From the NCBI GenBank assembly GCA_951799425.1, contig OX637403.1:33024811-33088810 (forward strand): a stretch of DNA of 64,000 nucleotides, in the 5' to 3' direction. A model generated the notes under the pieces. The model worked only from the letters and a program-made list of their open reading frames with translations, was not told the origin of the DNA and ran no database searches. This DNA is from Ilex aquifolium (lineage: Eukaryota; Streptophyta; Magnoliopsida; Aquifoliales; Aquifoliaceae). Of this stretch, positions 31,661-42,216 are shown in pieces (position 1 is the first letter of the stretch; each line of letters opens with the position of its first letter). The position numbers and the translations under genes were made by a program.

Positions 31661-34600
31661 CTAGGATGAGGTAGAAAATCTTTTGCGAATAGCCTTGATC
31701 CCCCGTTGATCATGTTGCAGTAAAAGCCTGATAGAGAAAGGCATTTCACCTTGATTTGAATAAAAGTGTATGGCTTGATCCCTAACCCCATGATTAGCCA
31801 GAGCATCAGCCACCGAGTTCCCTTCCCTGTACACATGCTGCATTCGGTAGTCCATAGACTGCAAAAGAGGGAAAATTTGATCTAAGAGTGCCCATAAATG
31901 CCATGAGGGTTCTGAATTTTTGCTAACCATGTCCAATAATACCTTGGAATCAGTCTCAATATCCCAAGCATAAACCTCTAATCCAGAATTATAGATTAAA
32001 GATAGGCCATCTAAAAGAGCACGCATTTCTGCTTCCATGTTTGTGCATCTGCCATAGGAATAAGAACCTGCAAGAATAAACTGTCCCCAATGATTCCTTA
32101 TGATCACCCCACCACCAGAAACACCTGGATTGCCCTTTGAGGCACCGTCTATGTTCAATTTTAATCTCCCTTCTGGCGGATATAACCAAGAAACCCACCT
32201 TACCTTAACTGTCGCCTGTTGAATGGAATTAATATTAAGAGATAGAAGAATATCTTTCCCTGAGTTTGAGTCCATGGACTTTGGTTTGACATTATATGTC
32301 TGCATACGGCAAAACTGTAGAACTATCTTAAATAAGACAGAAGAGTGGATTTTGTGATTTTCAAAGAGTCTTCTACATCTTTCCCTCCAGAGCTGCCAGA
32401 ACACAAGCAGAGAAATACCCCTAGCCAACACATGACTAGTCGAAGAGTGCTTGAATATTCTTAGTAGTCGTAGAAACCTTGTTACAGGACCTTCATTCCC
32501 AATCAAATGAAAACCAAAGAATTTGGAAACATAGCCCCACACTTATCTGGCGTATGGACAGTTAATGAATACATGAGATAGAGATTCTGCTTCCATTTCA
32601 CACAATGCACATCTACTAGCTAAAGCTACACCCCTTCTCTTAAAAGTTGAATCCATAGGTAAAATGTCCTTCCATATCTTCCAACCATGCAAAAGGGCAC
32701 TAGGAGGAGAGACTTGCCTCCATAGAGCTGAATAAGATACCTGGACTGACCCAGCAACTCGAACCAGACCCCAAGCTGTTTTTAAGGTAAAACTCCCACT
32801 AGGAGTAAGTTGCCAGATCAACTTATCCTCTTTAGTAGATAGCATAACAGAGCAGGCTTCAACTTCTTGAAGAAGATTATCATCAAGATAGTCAGAGACT
32901 CCTTCCAAATTCCAACTTCCATTTATTAATAGTTCAGACAACATAGGAAACTGCCTAGGCTGCGTGGAGTTCCTTAGAATTAAAGGACCTGATCCAAGCC
33001 AATTATCACACCAGAAATTCACAGTATTACCTGTACCCACCAGCTTTTTAGAGTTATTAATTACTACTCCCATCCACGGAACCAATGCCTTAAAGAGTCT
33101 AGAGTGACTGTTTATAGATTGTTTAAGCGGGTGCTGATTCTTAAAATACTTTGAGGTGAAAAAAGAAGACCAAAGAGATGAGCCTTGTAGAAGCTGCCAC
33201 ACCTGCTTCATTCTAAAGGCATTCTGCACATCTGAAAATTTCCGAATTCCAAGTCCACCCTCCTCCTTTGGCATTGTGATATTATCCCAAGAACACCAGT
33301 GCCGCTTGCGACCATCTCTTGTGCTAGACCATAAAAATTGAGCCATAATAGAATTAAGCTTGGCAATAATACCTTTGGGCAAATTTAGTGTTGCTAGTAG
33401 ATGCACAGGAATAGAATTAAGAACCGATTGGATTAAAACCACTCTTCCCATGTTAGATAGAAGTTTAGCATACCATCCCTCCAACCGAGCTTGAAATTTA
33501 TTCAACAAATCCTCAAAGTAGAGAAGCTTAACCCTGCCCTTAATTATTGGACATCCCAGGTAATTAAATGGACATGTTTTGATTGGAATTCCAGAAACGT
33601 GAGACAAGGCATTCCTCCTAGCTATGCTAATCTTAGATGAGCAATACATAAAGGACTTTTGCTTGTTGATTTTCTGACCAGAAGACTCCTCATATCTCCT
33701 CATGAACTCTAATAGATTACACATTGACCTTTTATTCCCTCTCAAAAAAACCAGAGTGTCATCAGCAAAGAGAAGGTGGCTTAATAATGCAGCTCCCCTA
33801 CCTGTGTGATAATTCTTGATAAATCCTTGTTGATAGCAGTAGGAAAGTCCTCTGCTTAACACTTCTTCAGCTAATATAAAAAGACTAGGAGACAATGGAT
33901 CCCCTTGCCTCAAACCTCTAGTTGTTTGGAAAAAACCATGCCTAACTCCATTAACAGCTACCGAAATAAACTGATTGTTGAGGCAATTTGAAATAATGGT
34001 CAGAAAGTCGTTAGAGAACCCAAAGCAACCCAACACCTTCTTTAGGAAGTCCCACTCCATTCTGTCAAAGGCCTTCATCATGTCCAGTTGTAGAATTACA
34101 TTGCCAGCTTCCACCTTCCTATCCAATTCCTGCACCATAAACTGGGCAAGCGAGATACTATCTCCTATACTCCTGCCTTTAACAAAGCCATGCTGCTCCA
34201 CTGAGATCAACTTGGGGAGAAAAACACTAAGTCTCTTTGCCAACAATTTAGTAAAGGCTTTATACAAAAAATTACACAAACTAATGGGTCTGAAATCAGA
34301 AAAAGAAATAGGAACATCCTTCTTTGGGATCAAAGTCAATAAGGTGGCATTCACTGACCTGGGAACAACACCACCCTGTAGAAAGTAATTCACTGCAGCA
34401 AGGAGATCAAGATGAATAATAGGCCAAGATACCTGAAAAAACTTGCCCGAGAATCCATCTGGGCCCGGAGCGCTTTGGGTAGACATTGAAAAGATGATGC
34501 CCTTCAGCTCCTCCAAGGTGGCAGGTGCTGTTAAACACACATTATCTTCCATAGTGACAATACAAGGAATGACCGATAAAAGCTCTTGGTCTAGAGAATG

Positions 34601-35824
34601 AGGCTCAGATTGATATAAGTTAGAGAAGAAATTCACTGCACACTCAGCAATATCCTTCTCCTCTTCCATCCAAACACCTTCTGCATTTTTAAGTTTCAAA
34701 ATTCGGTTCCTGCTCCCCTTTCCCTTAGCAATTGCATGATAAAACTTTGTATTTCTCTCCCCCTCCATAACCCATTTCATATTAGCTTTTTGCTTCCAGT
34801 AAATTTCTTCCATTCTTAAGACATCCTCCAATTCTTTGTTGGCCAATTCCAAAGCTGAGTGATTTGCCGTCGAGTTATTCCCCTCGAAAGCCAGCTCCGC
34901 TTGCAATAAGTTCCTCTCCTTGACTTTAATGTTCTCAAAAAGATTTCCAAATGTACTCTTATTCCACAATTTTAAATGAAACTTAAGAAACTTCAACTTC
35001 AAAAACACATTTTCAATTGGGTTATCTGAGTAACTACCAGACCAGTGAGATTCCACCAGTTGAAGAAAACCAGCATGAGTAGTCCACATGTCCTGAAATT
35101 TAAAATAAGATTGTCTTCTAGGCTCAGCCACTTCTGATAATCGCAAAATCAATGGGCAATGATCAGAAGTGCCTTTGGCAGCATGATGCACTTGAGAACT
35201 CGCAAATCTTTGACCCCACTCAACATTAACGAGAGCTCTATCCAATCTTTGCCACATTCGCGTCCTTCCATGATGCTTATTGCACCATGTGAAATTTGAG
35301 CCAATAAAGCCACAATCTTGCAAGCCCATGGTATTGATAAAAGCAGAAAATTCACTCATAATAGACAAACTAGGTGCAGCCCCTCCTTTCCGTTCTAACG
35401 AAGAAACAATAGCATTGAAATCCCCTACTAACATCCAAGGCATTGAAGAGCTTTGTATGTTAGATAAATGAGCCCATAGAGGTCTTCTCTGAATATGATC
35501 ACACTTAGCGTAAATAAAGGAAACTAGCAGGGGCTGAGTACCCATGAAGGAAACCTCTACTGTTAAAGATTGCTCATGAACATGTACCACTTTCACCCTC
35601 AAACGATGGTCCCATAAAACCCAAATATATCTCTCCGCAAGTGAATTGGCCACAAATCCAAAGAATCCCAAACTTCTACAAAGACTCGGCAGTTTATCAG
35701 CATTTAACTTAGGTTCCAAAATGGCAACTAAACATACATCATTTAAAGAAACAAGCTTCTTTAGTCTTCTTCTAGAGGCTTCTGAATTAGCACCTCTAAT
35801 ATTCCATATGATCGTGCTAATCAT
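31661..35824 (-). pseudogene. LINE ORF2: endonuclease, reverse transcriptase, RNase H (one internal stop)
   Basis: ATG 35824 starts the apurinic-like endonuclease (IIWNIRGANSEASRRRLKKL, then AILEPKL, LVGDFNAIV and SDHCPLIL). The RT has SAPGPDGFSGKFF, LIPKKDVPISFSDFRPISLC, QLDMMKAFDRMEWDFL and GLRQGDPLSPSLF. The catalytic LLFADDTLVFLRG is present, with FADD at 33758-33769. A zinc-binding tail (RRGVALASRCALCEMEAES, HVFINCPYA) follows. TAA at 32543-32545 interrupts just after CPYAR; the same frame continues at 32542. The continuation holds the RNase H (LNIDGASKGNPGVSGGGVII, MEAEMRALLDGL, IETDSKVLLDMV, REGNSVADALANHG) and ends at 31661. Total about 1388 codons including the two stops. Apart from that stop all catalytic motifs are intact. 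It normally nicks DNA and copies its own RNA. Confidence 0.93.
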
Positions 35825-37439
35825 TTGAAGGAATAGAAAAAGAGACTTTGCTAGATTTCGATCTAGTAATCATTCCCGAAGAAGGAATCTGCGAAAGAGC
35901 AATATCATTATCTCTGTTGGGAACCAAATGTGAATCACAAGGATTTAATTCATAAATACTATCTGAGAACTCCTCATCAGTGTAATACCCTCTGTCCGGA
36001 GGTTCTTTTTCTTTGTATATACCCATTTCATCATCTAGAGAGTGACCCGAGTCTCTTCTAATATCAAAGCAGCGATCAACGAGAAAAGAGGGATCTGAAG
36101 ATGGAAAAATTTTTCCATTCAATAAACACTGCTCTTGTTCATTATTCTTTTCCAAATGTTCCATTTGAGAAACACAACAAGGCCTATCAACATTAATGAT
36201 CTCATTTAAGTCAGAGTTCGGAAAACAAGTTCCTGAATTACCATCAAAATTTGTTGTCTGCTCTTTTTGAATATCATCAACTAAACCATCCTGCTGGGCA
36301 TCATTTACCAAACACTCGTTATGGGCACCAACTACTAAACACTCCTGCTGGGCTCCATCCACCAAACACTCCTGCTGAGCAATATTTTGTGTCCCCGAAA
36401 AATCTCCTCTTTCCAAAATTCGGGGCTGGCTTCCCTTATTTGGAATTTCGGAAAGTGTAGACTTACCAAAAGAGATTGCAATATTCCCTGTATGGTCTTC
36501 TTCCAGATTTTCAGAATTAATGGGCTTCTTACCTCCATTCAGTTGTTTCCAAATTCTCTTTCCTTGACTCACTTGATTTGCTGGGATATGCTCTGCAGAA
36601 AGATCCGAATTCCTCTGTTTAGCCTTCTGATTTAGTAAAGTCTGCTGACCCTTAGATGTTTCTTGCAAAGTTTGTGCTATCTTTCCCAATCTTTGATCGG
36701 CCTTTTCCTTGTTCTTGGCCTCATCTTTAGAAGGTAAAAATACTGCATCCTTTCCTTCTAAACCATTTTCTAAATCGGTGATCTTCTTCTTCCTGCATTC
36801 GACATCCCCATGACCTTGCTTTCTGCAGTTTCTACAGAATTTCTTGTTACGTTCATAAATTATTTTCTGCCATCTAGCACCCTCATCCCCCATATCAATC
36901 CAAATTCTTGAAGGATTCTGGGCCAGCAAGTTAACTTCCACACAGACCCTAGCCACACCTGGTCTGGCTAATGAAAGAGTTGCTTGATCATATGCAAGAA
37001 CTTTACCTATTGGCTTCACCAATAACTCCAAAAAAGGTTTCTTAAAAAAGTTCAAAGGAAGGCCCGGTAATGATACCCACATTGGAACAATAGAGGGCTC
37101 TATACCTGGAACAAATGCGGAGAACCACTTGAAAAATCTAAACAGATAATCTTCGATAAGAGTGGCATCCTTTAACCAAGTTTTGACGTAATCTTCATGC
37201 AGTTGGAACCTAATCAGTATGTGCCTTGGATCAATAGCACCAACTTCAAATTCTCCCTTGAGGCTCCACTTTGATCTGATCACCTCTTTGATTACTCCTA
37301 ATGAAGGTCTACCATAAGCGCACTTACCAATTAGAGAATATTGCAATGAAAGACAGGAAGCTTGAACTTCTTCATTGGTGAAGTAGAAGGCAGGTTCTCC
37401 TTCATAAAAAACAATTGGTTTCTCAATCTTGGTGATGAA
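35817..37439 (-). CDS. LINE ORF1: DUF4283 and zinc-knuckle nucleic-acid-binding protein
   Basis: The frame ends at TAG 35817-35819 and is open upstream past 37346. An ATG-initiated frame is not seen: in-frame sequence (EFITKIEKPIVFYEG, FTNEEVQASCLSLQYSLIGK) is open from just after a TGA upstream of about 37465. The nearest upstream ATG (about 37443) lies in another frame. The N-terminal DUF4283 block (LIGKCAYGRPSLGVIKEVIR, RHILIRFQLHEDYV, FFKWFSAFVPG, VPMWVSLPGLPLNFF) is followed by a CCHC knuckle (CRNCRKQGHGDVEC). A long variable tail has three tandem QQECLV-type repeats. ORF1 proteins coat LINE RNA. A frameshift near the start or a non-AUG start is possible. ORF1 and ORF2 overlap by 8 bases. 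Confidence 0.8.
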   Translation of the reverse strand, partial: FITKIEKPIVFYEGEPAFYFTNEEVQASCLSLQYSLIGKCAYGRPSLGVIKEVIRSKWSLKGEFEVGAIDPRHILIRFQLHEDYVKTWLKDATLIEDYLFRFFKWFSAFVPGIEPSIVPMWVSLPGLPLNFFKKPFLELLVKPIGKVLAYDQATLSLARPGVARVCVEVNLLAQNPSRIWIDMGDEGARWQKIIYERNKKFCRNCRKQGHGDVECRKKKITDLENGLEGKDAVFLPSKDEAKNKEKADQRLGKIAQTLQETSKGQQTLLNQKAKQRNSDLSAEHIPANQVSQGKRIWKQLNGGKKPINSENLEEDHTGNIAISFGKSTLSEIPNKGSQPRILERGDFSGTQNIAQQECLVDGAQQECLVVGAHNECLVNDAQQDGLVDDIQKEQTTNFDGNSGTCFPNSDLNEIINVDRPCCVSQMEHLEKNNEQEQCLLNGKIFPSSDPSFLVDRCFDIRRDSGHSLDDEMGIYKEKEPPDRGYYTDEEFSDSIYELNPCDSHLVPNRDNDIALSQIPSSGMITRSKSSKVSFSIPSND

Positions 37440-40400
37440 CTCATGAAGAGAGAAAATTTTAGAGAGAAGTCAGAGCTTCTCTCTCTAGGAAATATCTTAC
37501 CCACCTCAAATCTAGATGAGCGTTGATGAATTGATGGCGACATTGGAGATATATGAGCAGCGTATTAATAAAAAGACTTCAAGTTCTCTTGAACAAGCTC
37601 TCCAATCCAAGCTTTCTTTGAAAGATGGAAAAAAAGAATTTCAAGGTAGTACATCTCAAAGAGGAAGAGGTAATGGAACACGAGGTAGAGGTTATGGCAA
37701 TCGAGGAAGAGACTACGAAGGTCGAGGAAGAGGCTATGCTAATAGAGGTAGAGGAGGAAGAGGTCAATTTACTAATGATACAAGAAATCAAAATTCTGAT
37801 GGTTCAAGAGGAAGAGGACGAGGAAGAGCAAGAGGCAATTACAACAATCAAGGTTTTGACAAGAGAAATGTTGAATGCTTCAATTGTCACAAGTTTGGGC
37901 ATTATAGCAATGAGTGTTGGGCAAGTGCAAATAAAGGTGTTGAAGAACATGTGAATTATGCCGAGAAAGCTAGTAATGAAGCAGGATCTACTTTGTTGTT
38001 GGCCTACGATGGATCCGAGGAAGATAATGGCAACGTGTGGTTTCTTGATTCCGGGGCGAGCAACCATATGTGTGGCAAAAAGCATATGTTTGTTGAACTT
38101 GATGAAGTGGCGCAAGACAAAGTTACTTTTGGCAACTCCTCCAACATTCCGGTGAAAGGTAAAGGTAAAATTCTTATTAAGCTCAAGAATGGCAATCATG
38201 ATTTTATTTCCGATGTCTATTATGTGCCGGATATGAAGAATAGTATTTTGAGTTTGGGGCAACTTTTGGAAAAGGGTTATGATATTAGCATGAAGAATCT
38301 TTACCTTACAATTAAAGATGCTCATGGTAATTTGATTGCTAATGTGAGAATGTCCAAGAATAGAATGTTTTCTTTGAATATTCAACATGATGCTATGAGA
38401 TGTTTGAATGCTGTTATTAAAGATGATTCTTGGTTGTGGCACTTGAGACTTGGCCATCTTAATTTTGGTGGCTTGAAGCTTTTGTCTAGCAAGAAAATGG
38501 TGAAGGGTCTACCCTATATAGATCATCCGGATGAGTTATGTGAAGGGTGTATTCTTGGCAAGCATCACATATTAAGCTTCTCAAGAGAAGTCAAGTGGAG
38601 AGCATCACGACCCTTGGAGCTTGTGCACACCGATGTTTGTGGTCCTTTGAAGCCTATGTCAAATGGTAAGAATCGCTACTTTCTTACTTTTATTGATGAC
38701 TATAGCCGGAAGACTTGGGTGTATTTTTTAAGAAGGAAGTCCGAAGTGTTTGAAGTTTTTAAGGAGTTCAAGAATCTTATTGAGAAACAAAGTGGCTATT
38801 TTATCAAGAGGTTGAGATCCGATCAAGGTGGTGAGTATAGTTCCAATTTATTTGAAGACTATTGCAAGGAGCATGGAATTGTGCATCAGTTCACGCCAAG
38901 CTACACACCTCAATTGAATGGAGTTGCGGAAAGAAAAAATAGAACTATTCTTGATATGGCTAGAAGCATATTGAAAGGAAAGAGATTGCCTAGAGAATTT
39001 TGGGCCGAAACCGTAGCATGTGCAGTGTATTTGTTGAATCGATATCCAACCAAAAATGTTCGTTTCAAGACCCCGGAGGAAGCTTGGTGTTCATTCAAGC
39101 CAAGTGTAGCCCATCTTAGAGTTTTTGGATGTATTGCTTATGCGAAGATTCCCGAAGCAAGGAGGACAAAGCTTGATGATAAAGGCGAAAAGTGCATTTT
39201 TCTTGGGTATGGTGATAGAACAATGGGGTACAAGTTATACAACCCCATTACCAAGAAAGTGATCATGACTAGAGATGTTATTTTTGAAGAGGAAGACATG
39301 TGGGATTGGAAATAAAAAATTTCAGCCACCGAAGTGGAACTTATGCTTGAAGAGGAAGAGTCCGAAGAACCAAGGGAAGTTCAAAGAGAGCCACAGACAC
39401 CTCCACATGGATCCCCCTCATCTTCTACAGGTGAATCATCATCATCACCATCATCATCTTCATCATCGGATTTAAGTTCAAGTGAAAGACCAAGAAAAAT
39501 GAGAAGTTTGCAAGAGATTTATGAATCTACGGAAAATTTTGAAGGTAACTTGAATTTATTTTGTTTGTTTATGGATTGTGATCCTTTATGTTTTGAAGAG
39601 GCGGTTCAAGAAGAGAAATGGAGGATAGCAATGGATGAAGAAATGAAGGCAATTGAAAAGAATGATACATGGGCTTTAGTTAGTCTTCCCCAAGGTCACA
39701 AAGAAATTGGTGTGAAATGGGTATATAAAACCAAGAAGGATGCAAATGGTGAAGTCCATAGATACAAGGCAAGGTTGGTTGCTAAAGGCTACAAGCAAAG
39801 AGCCGGAATTGATTATGATGAGGTATTTGCTCCCGTTGCTCGTTTGGAAACAATTAGGTTGATGATTTCTTTGGCGGCACAAAACAAGTGGAAGATTTAC
39901 CAACTTGATGTAAAATCGGCATTCTTGAATGGATTTCTTGAAGAGGAGATTTATGTTGAACAACATTTGGGGTATGTGAAAAAGAGACATGAAGATAAAG
40001 TGTACAAGTTGAAAAAAGCTCTCTATGGATTAAAGCAAGCACCACGTGCATGGAATGCTAGAATTGACAAATATTTCCGTGACAATGGTTTTCAAAAGTG
40101 TCCTTATGAGCATGCATTATATATGAAGATGGATGACAATGGAAGTGTGCTACTTGTTTGCCTTTATGTTGATGATTTGATCTTCACCGGCAATAATCCA
40201 ATGATGTTTGATGAATTCAAGAGAAGTATGATTAAGGAGTTTGAAATGACTGATATTGGCTTAATGCCTCATTTTCTTAGCATTGAGGTTAAGCAAAGTG
40301 AAGATGGAATTTTTATTTCTCAAAGTGGCTATGCAAAGGAAGTGCTCAAGAAGTTCAAGATGGATTCTTGCAACCCGGTGAACACACCCGCAAAAATTGG

Positions 40401-41118
40401 ATTGGAATTGAGAAAGACCATTAGTGGTGGAAATGTTGATCCAACTTACTTTAAAAGTTTAGTTGGAAGTCTTCGGTATCTAACTTGCACAAGGCCGGAC
40501 ATTCTTTATGGAGTTGGCTTGGTTAGTAGATACATGGAAACACCGGATCAAACTCATCTTAATGCGGCGAAGAGGATTTTACGTTATATTAAAGGTACAC
40601 TCAATGATGATTTATTTTATTCTTGCACTAATGATTTTAGACTTGTTGGATATTCGGATAGTGATTGGGGACGAGACTTGGATGAAAGGAAAAGTACATC
40701 GGATTATTGTTTTTTCATGGGAGATACGGTTTTTACTTGGTCATCCAAGAAGCAAGCAATTGTTACTTTGTCTACGTGTGAAGCGGAGTATGTGGCTGCA
40801 AATTCAACGGTGTGTCATGCTATTTGGTTGAGGAACTTGTTGAATTATTTGGGATTTTCTCAAGAAATTCCTATGGAGATCCTTGTTGATAATAGATCGG
40901 CGATGGCGTTGGCAAAGAACCCGGTATTCCATGAAAGGAGTAAACACATTGATACGCGCTACCATTTTATTAGAGAGCATGTGAAGAATGGAGAAGTGAA
41001 GTTGGTGCATTGCAAGACTCAAGATCAAGTTGCCGACATTTTTACAAAGCCATTAAAGCATGATATGTTTGGAAGATTGAAAATGATGCTAGGCATGAGA
41101 ACTCAAGGAATTGAGTTT

Positions 41119-41127
41119 AAGGGGGGA
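41119..41127 (+). other. Polypurine tract of the copia element
   Basis: AAGGGGGGA followed by T-G of the 3' LTR: the plus-strand priming site. It doubles as coding sequence (FKGGC) at the end of pol. Confidence 0.85.
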
Positions 41128-41679
41128 TGTTAATTTTTATAAACTCAATTCTTAAAGGGTAGTTTTTGTATTTTTGGGTTTATGATAAGTCATGGTATTT
41201 GAAGAGATAGTCTCTAGAAATGTCCATGCTATTTTTGGAGGTCTATTTATGGAGTCTTGTTCATCAATGGTTGCATGAGAATTTGAACAGGTTTTCTTGG
41301 GGACAGCCGGCCATTAAGTGGCCAAATTTAGGATGTTTTGACTAGGAGAAATTAGTATAAAAGGGGCTGGATTCTGCTGCCAAAACAGAGAGTTCTCTGT
41401 ACAGAAAAACAGACAGAAAGAGAGTGAAAACAATGTGTTTTGCTGGAAGAAAAACCAGCAGAGTGTGACATGAGCAGAAGCACTATTTCCTTGTATTTCT
41501 TGAGTGTTTACTGCTGAAAAAAATCAGATAGTTCTACCCCTTTGTATTCCTTGATATTGTGATCATTTTTAATGAAAATAGAGATGTTTCTTGAGTGAAA
41601 TTAGTGTGGATGTATAGCAGATTTTTATTTTCTGTTTTTGTGTTCTTTTGGTGATCTATTTTGCTTACAATTTCCAACA
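41128..41679 (+). repeat. 3' LTR of the copia element
   Basis: TGTTAA...CCAACA, 552 bp, directly after the polypurine tract and followed by the AAACA duplication. The pol stop codon TAA (41131-41133) is formed by LTR bases 4-6. Confidence 0.95.
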
Positions 41680-41684
41680 AAACA

Positions 41685-42079
41685 AACAAACAAAAAGGGC
41701 AAGAAAATCTTTAGGTTGAAACCAACACTAATCTTTTTAACTTCCTACCTCAACAAAATCACAATAATGATGGAAATGAACCCATAAAATCAACCCTGAG
41801 TGGTTAGGATAATATTGTATCGAGTTGCATGGCTAGTACTCTAAAAAAATTTCTTTTGGTACATGACATTTACAGGTTCCTTTCTCCCTACTTGAAACTC
41901 TCTCCTCTTAAGATTTATTATCGTTGTTTTTATGTTTTCATCTCAAATAACATTTTCCTTCACTAAATCTGAATGCTGATAAAAATTTCAGACTATATTC
42001 ATTGATTGGAATGTTCTAAAAACCAATCTCCATATAAGTTACTGCCCAAACTCATCACTTCAGCTGTAAAGCATAAACC
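41685..42079. other. No recognised feature
   Basis: Short AT-rich stretch between the copia element and the SINE. No homology seen. Confidence 0.3.
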
Positions 42080-42097
42080 AGGCTTTAACTTGGTTAA

Positions 42098-42198
42098 GGT
42101 AAGGGAGTGGCCCAGTGGTAAGGACTCACTCCCGTCCTCGGGTGGTTGCAGGGTCCAACTCCCCCCCCCCCCCAAAAAAAAAAAAAAAGGAAAATAAA
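42098..42198 (+). mobile_element. Minimal tRNA-derived SINE with A-rich tail
   Basis: The body holds a pol III A-box-like motif (gtggcccagtggtaagga) and a B-box-like motif (ggttgcagggtccaactc), then C13 (42161-42173) and A15 (42174-42188). It is flanked by 18-bp direct repeats aggctttaayttggttaa (42080-42097 and 42199-42216) with one mismatch. This retroposon structure is clear. At ~101 bp it is little more than the tRNA-related head and a tail. A member of the Au-like plant SINEs is possible but not established. Confidence 0.82.
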
Positions 42199-42216
42199 AG
42201 GCTTTAATTTGGTTAA

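Larger units (their letters stand above)
30647..37515 (-). mobile_element. Full-length L1-type LINE with RNase H
   Basis: 6,869 bp on minus: 5' leader (about 37515-37440), ORF1 (DUF4283 and zinc knuckle), ORF2 (endonuclease, RT, RNase H), ~1-kb 3' UTR and poly(A) (T run 30647-30666). Exact 16-bp target duplications flank it (30631-30646 and 37516-37531). It landed inside the gag of the copia element and is therefore younger than it. One premature stop in ORF2 and an irregular ORF1 start make it probably inactive. Confidence 0.95.
30067..41133 (+). pseudogene. copia gag-pol, split by a LINE and two stops
   Basis: ATG 30067 opens gag (LQPQFPKLGKDNYGNWSIQI). TGA at 30361-30363 replaces a tryptophan codon (SKQA*EIL). 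The frame runs to 30646, where the LINE enters, and resumes in the same frame at 37532. Then come the RG-rich nucleocapsid region and CCHC knuckle ([14 protein letters not shown]), protease (LDSGASNHM), GAG-pre-integrase ([13 protein letters not shown]), integrase ([31 protein letters not shown]), and the RT from about 39640 with YVDDLIFTGN near 40168-40197. RNase H follows (YSDSDWGRD, STCEAEYVA, LVDNRSAMA). A second stop, TAA 39313-39315, lies between integrase and RT. Without the LINE and one copy of its duplication the frame would span about 1393 codons including both stops. The last codons lie in the 3' LTR. Confidence 0.93.
29489..41679 (+). mobile_element. Full-length Ty1/copia retrotransposon (with nested LINE)
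   Basis: 5' LTR 29489-30041, primer-binding site, gag-pol, polypurine tract, 3' LTR 41128-41679, flanked by the perfect 5-bp duplication AAACA (29484-29488 and 41680-41684). It spans 12,191 bp, of which about 6.9 kb is a minus-strand LINE in gag; the element itself is about 5.3 kb. The two LTRs differ by 13 substitutions and one 1-bp indel by my count, about 2.4 per cent. Protein style ([20 protein letters not shown]) suggests a Tork-like lineage, which is inference. Two in-frame stops make this copy non-autonomous even without the LINE. Confidence 0.95.

Noticed and set aside
37625-38457. Open frames overlapping the copia gag/protease region on both strands
   Set aside because: They are shadows of the RG-rich and protease coding frame. 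Glu- or Ser-repeat translations arise from the GAA/AGA codon bias.
42098-42198. A functional tRNA gene
   Set aside because: A- and B-box-like motifs exist, but the acceptor stem cannot be closed, and the C/A tail with long direct repeats shows a SINE.
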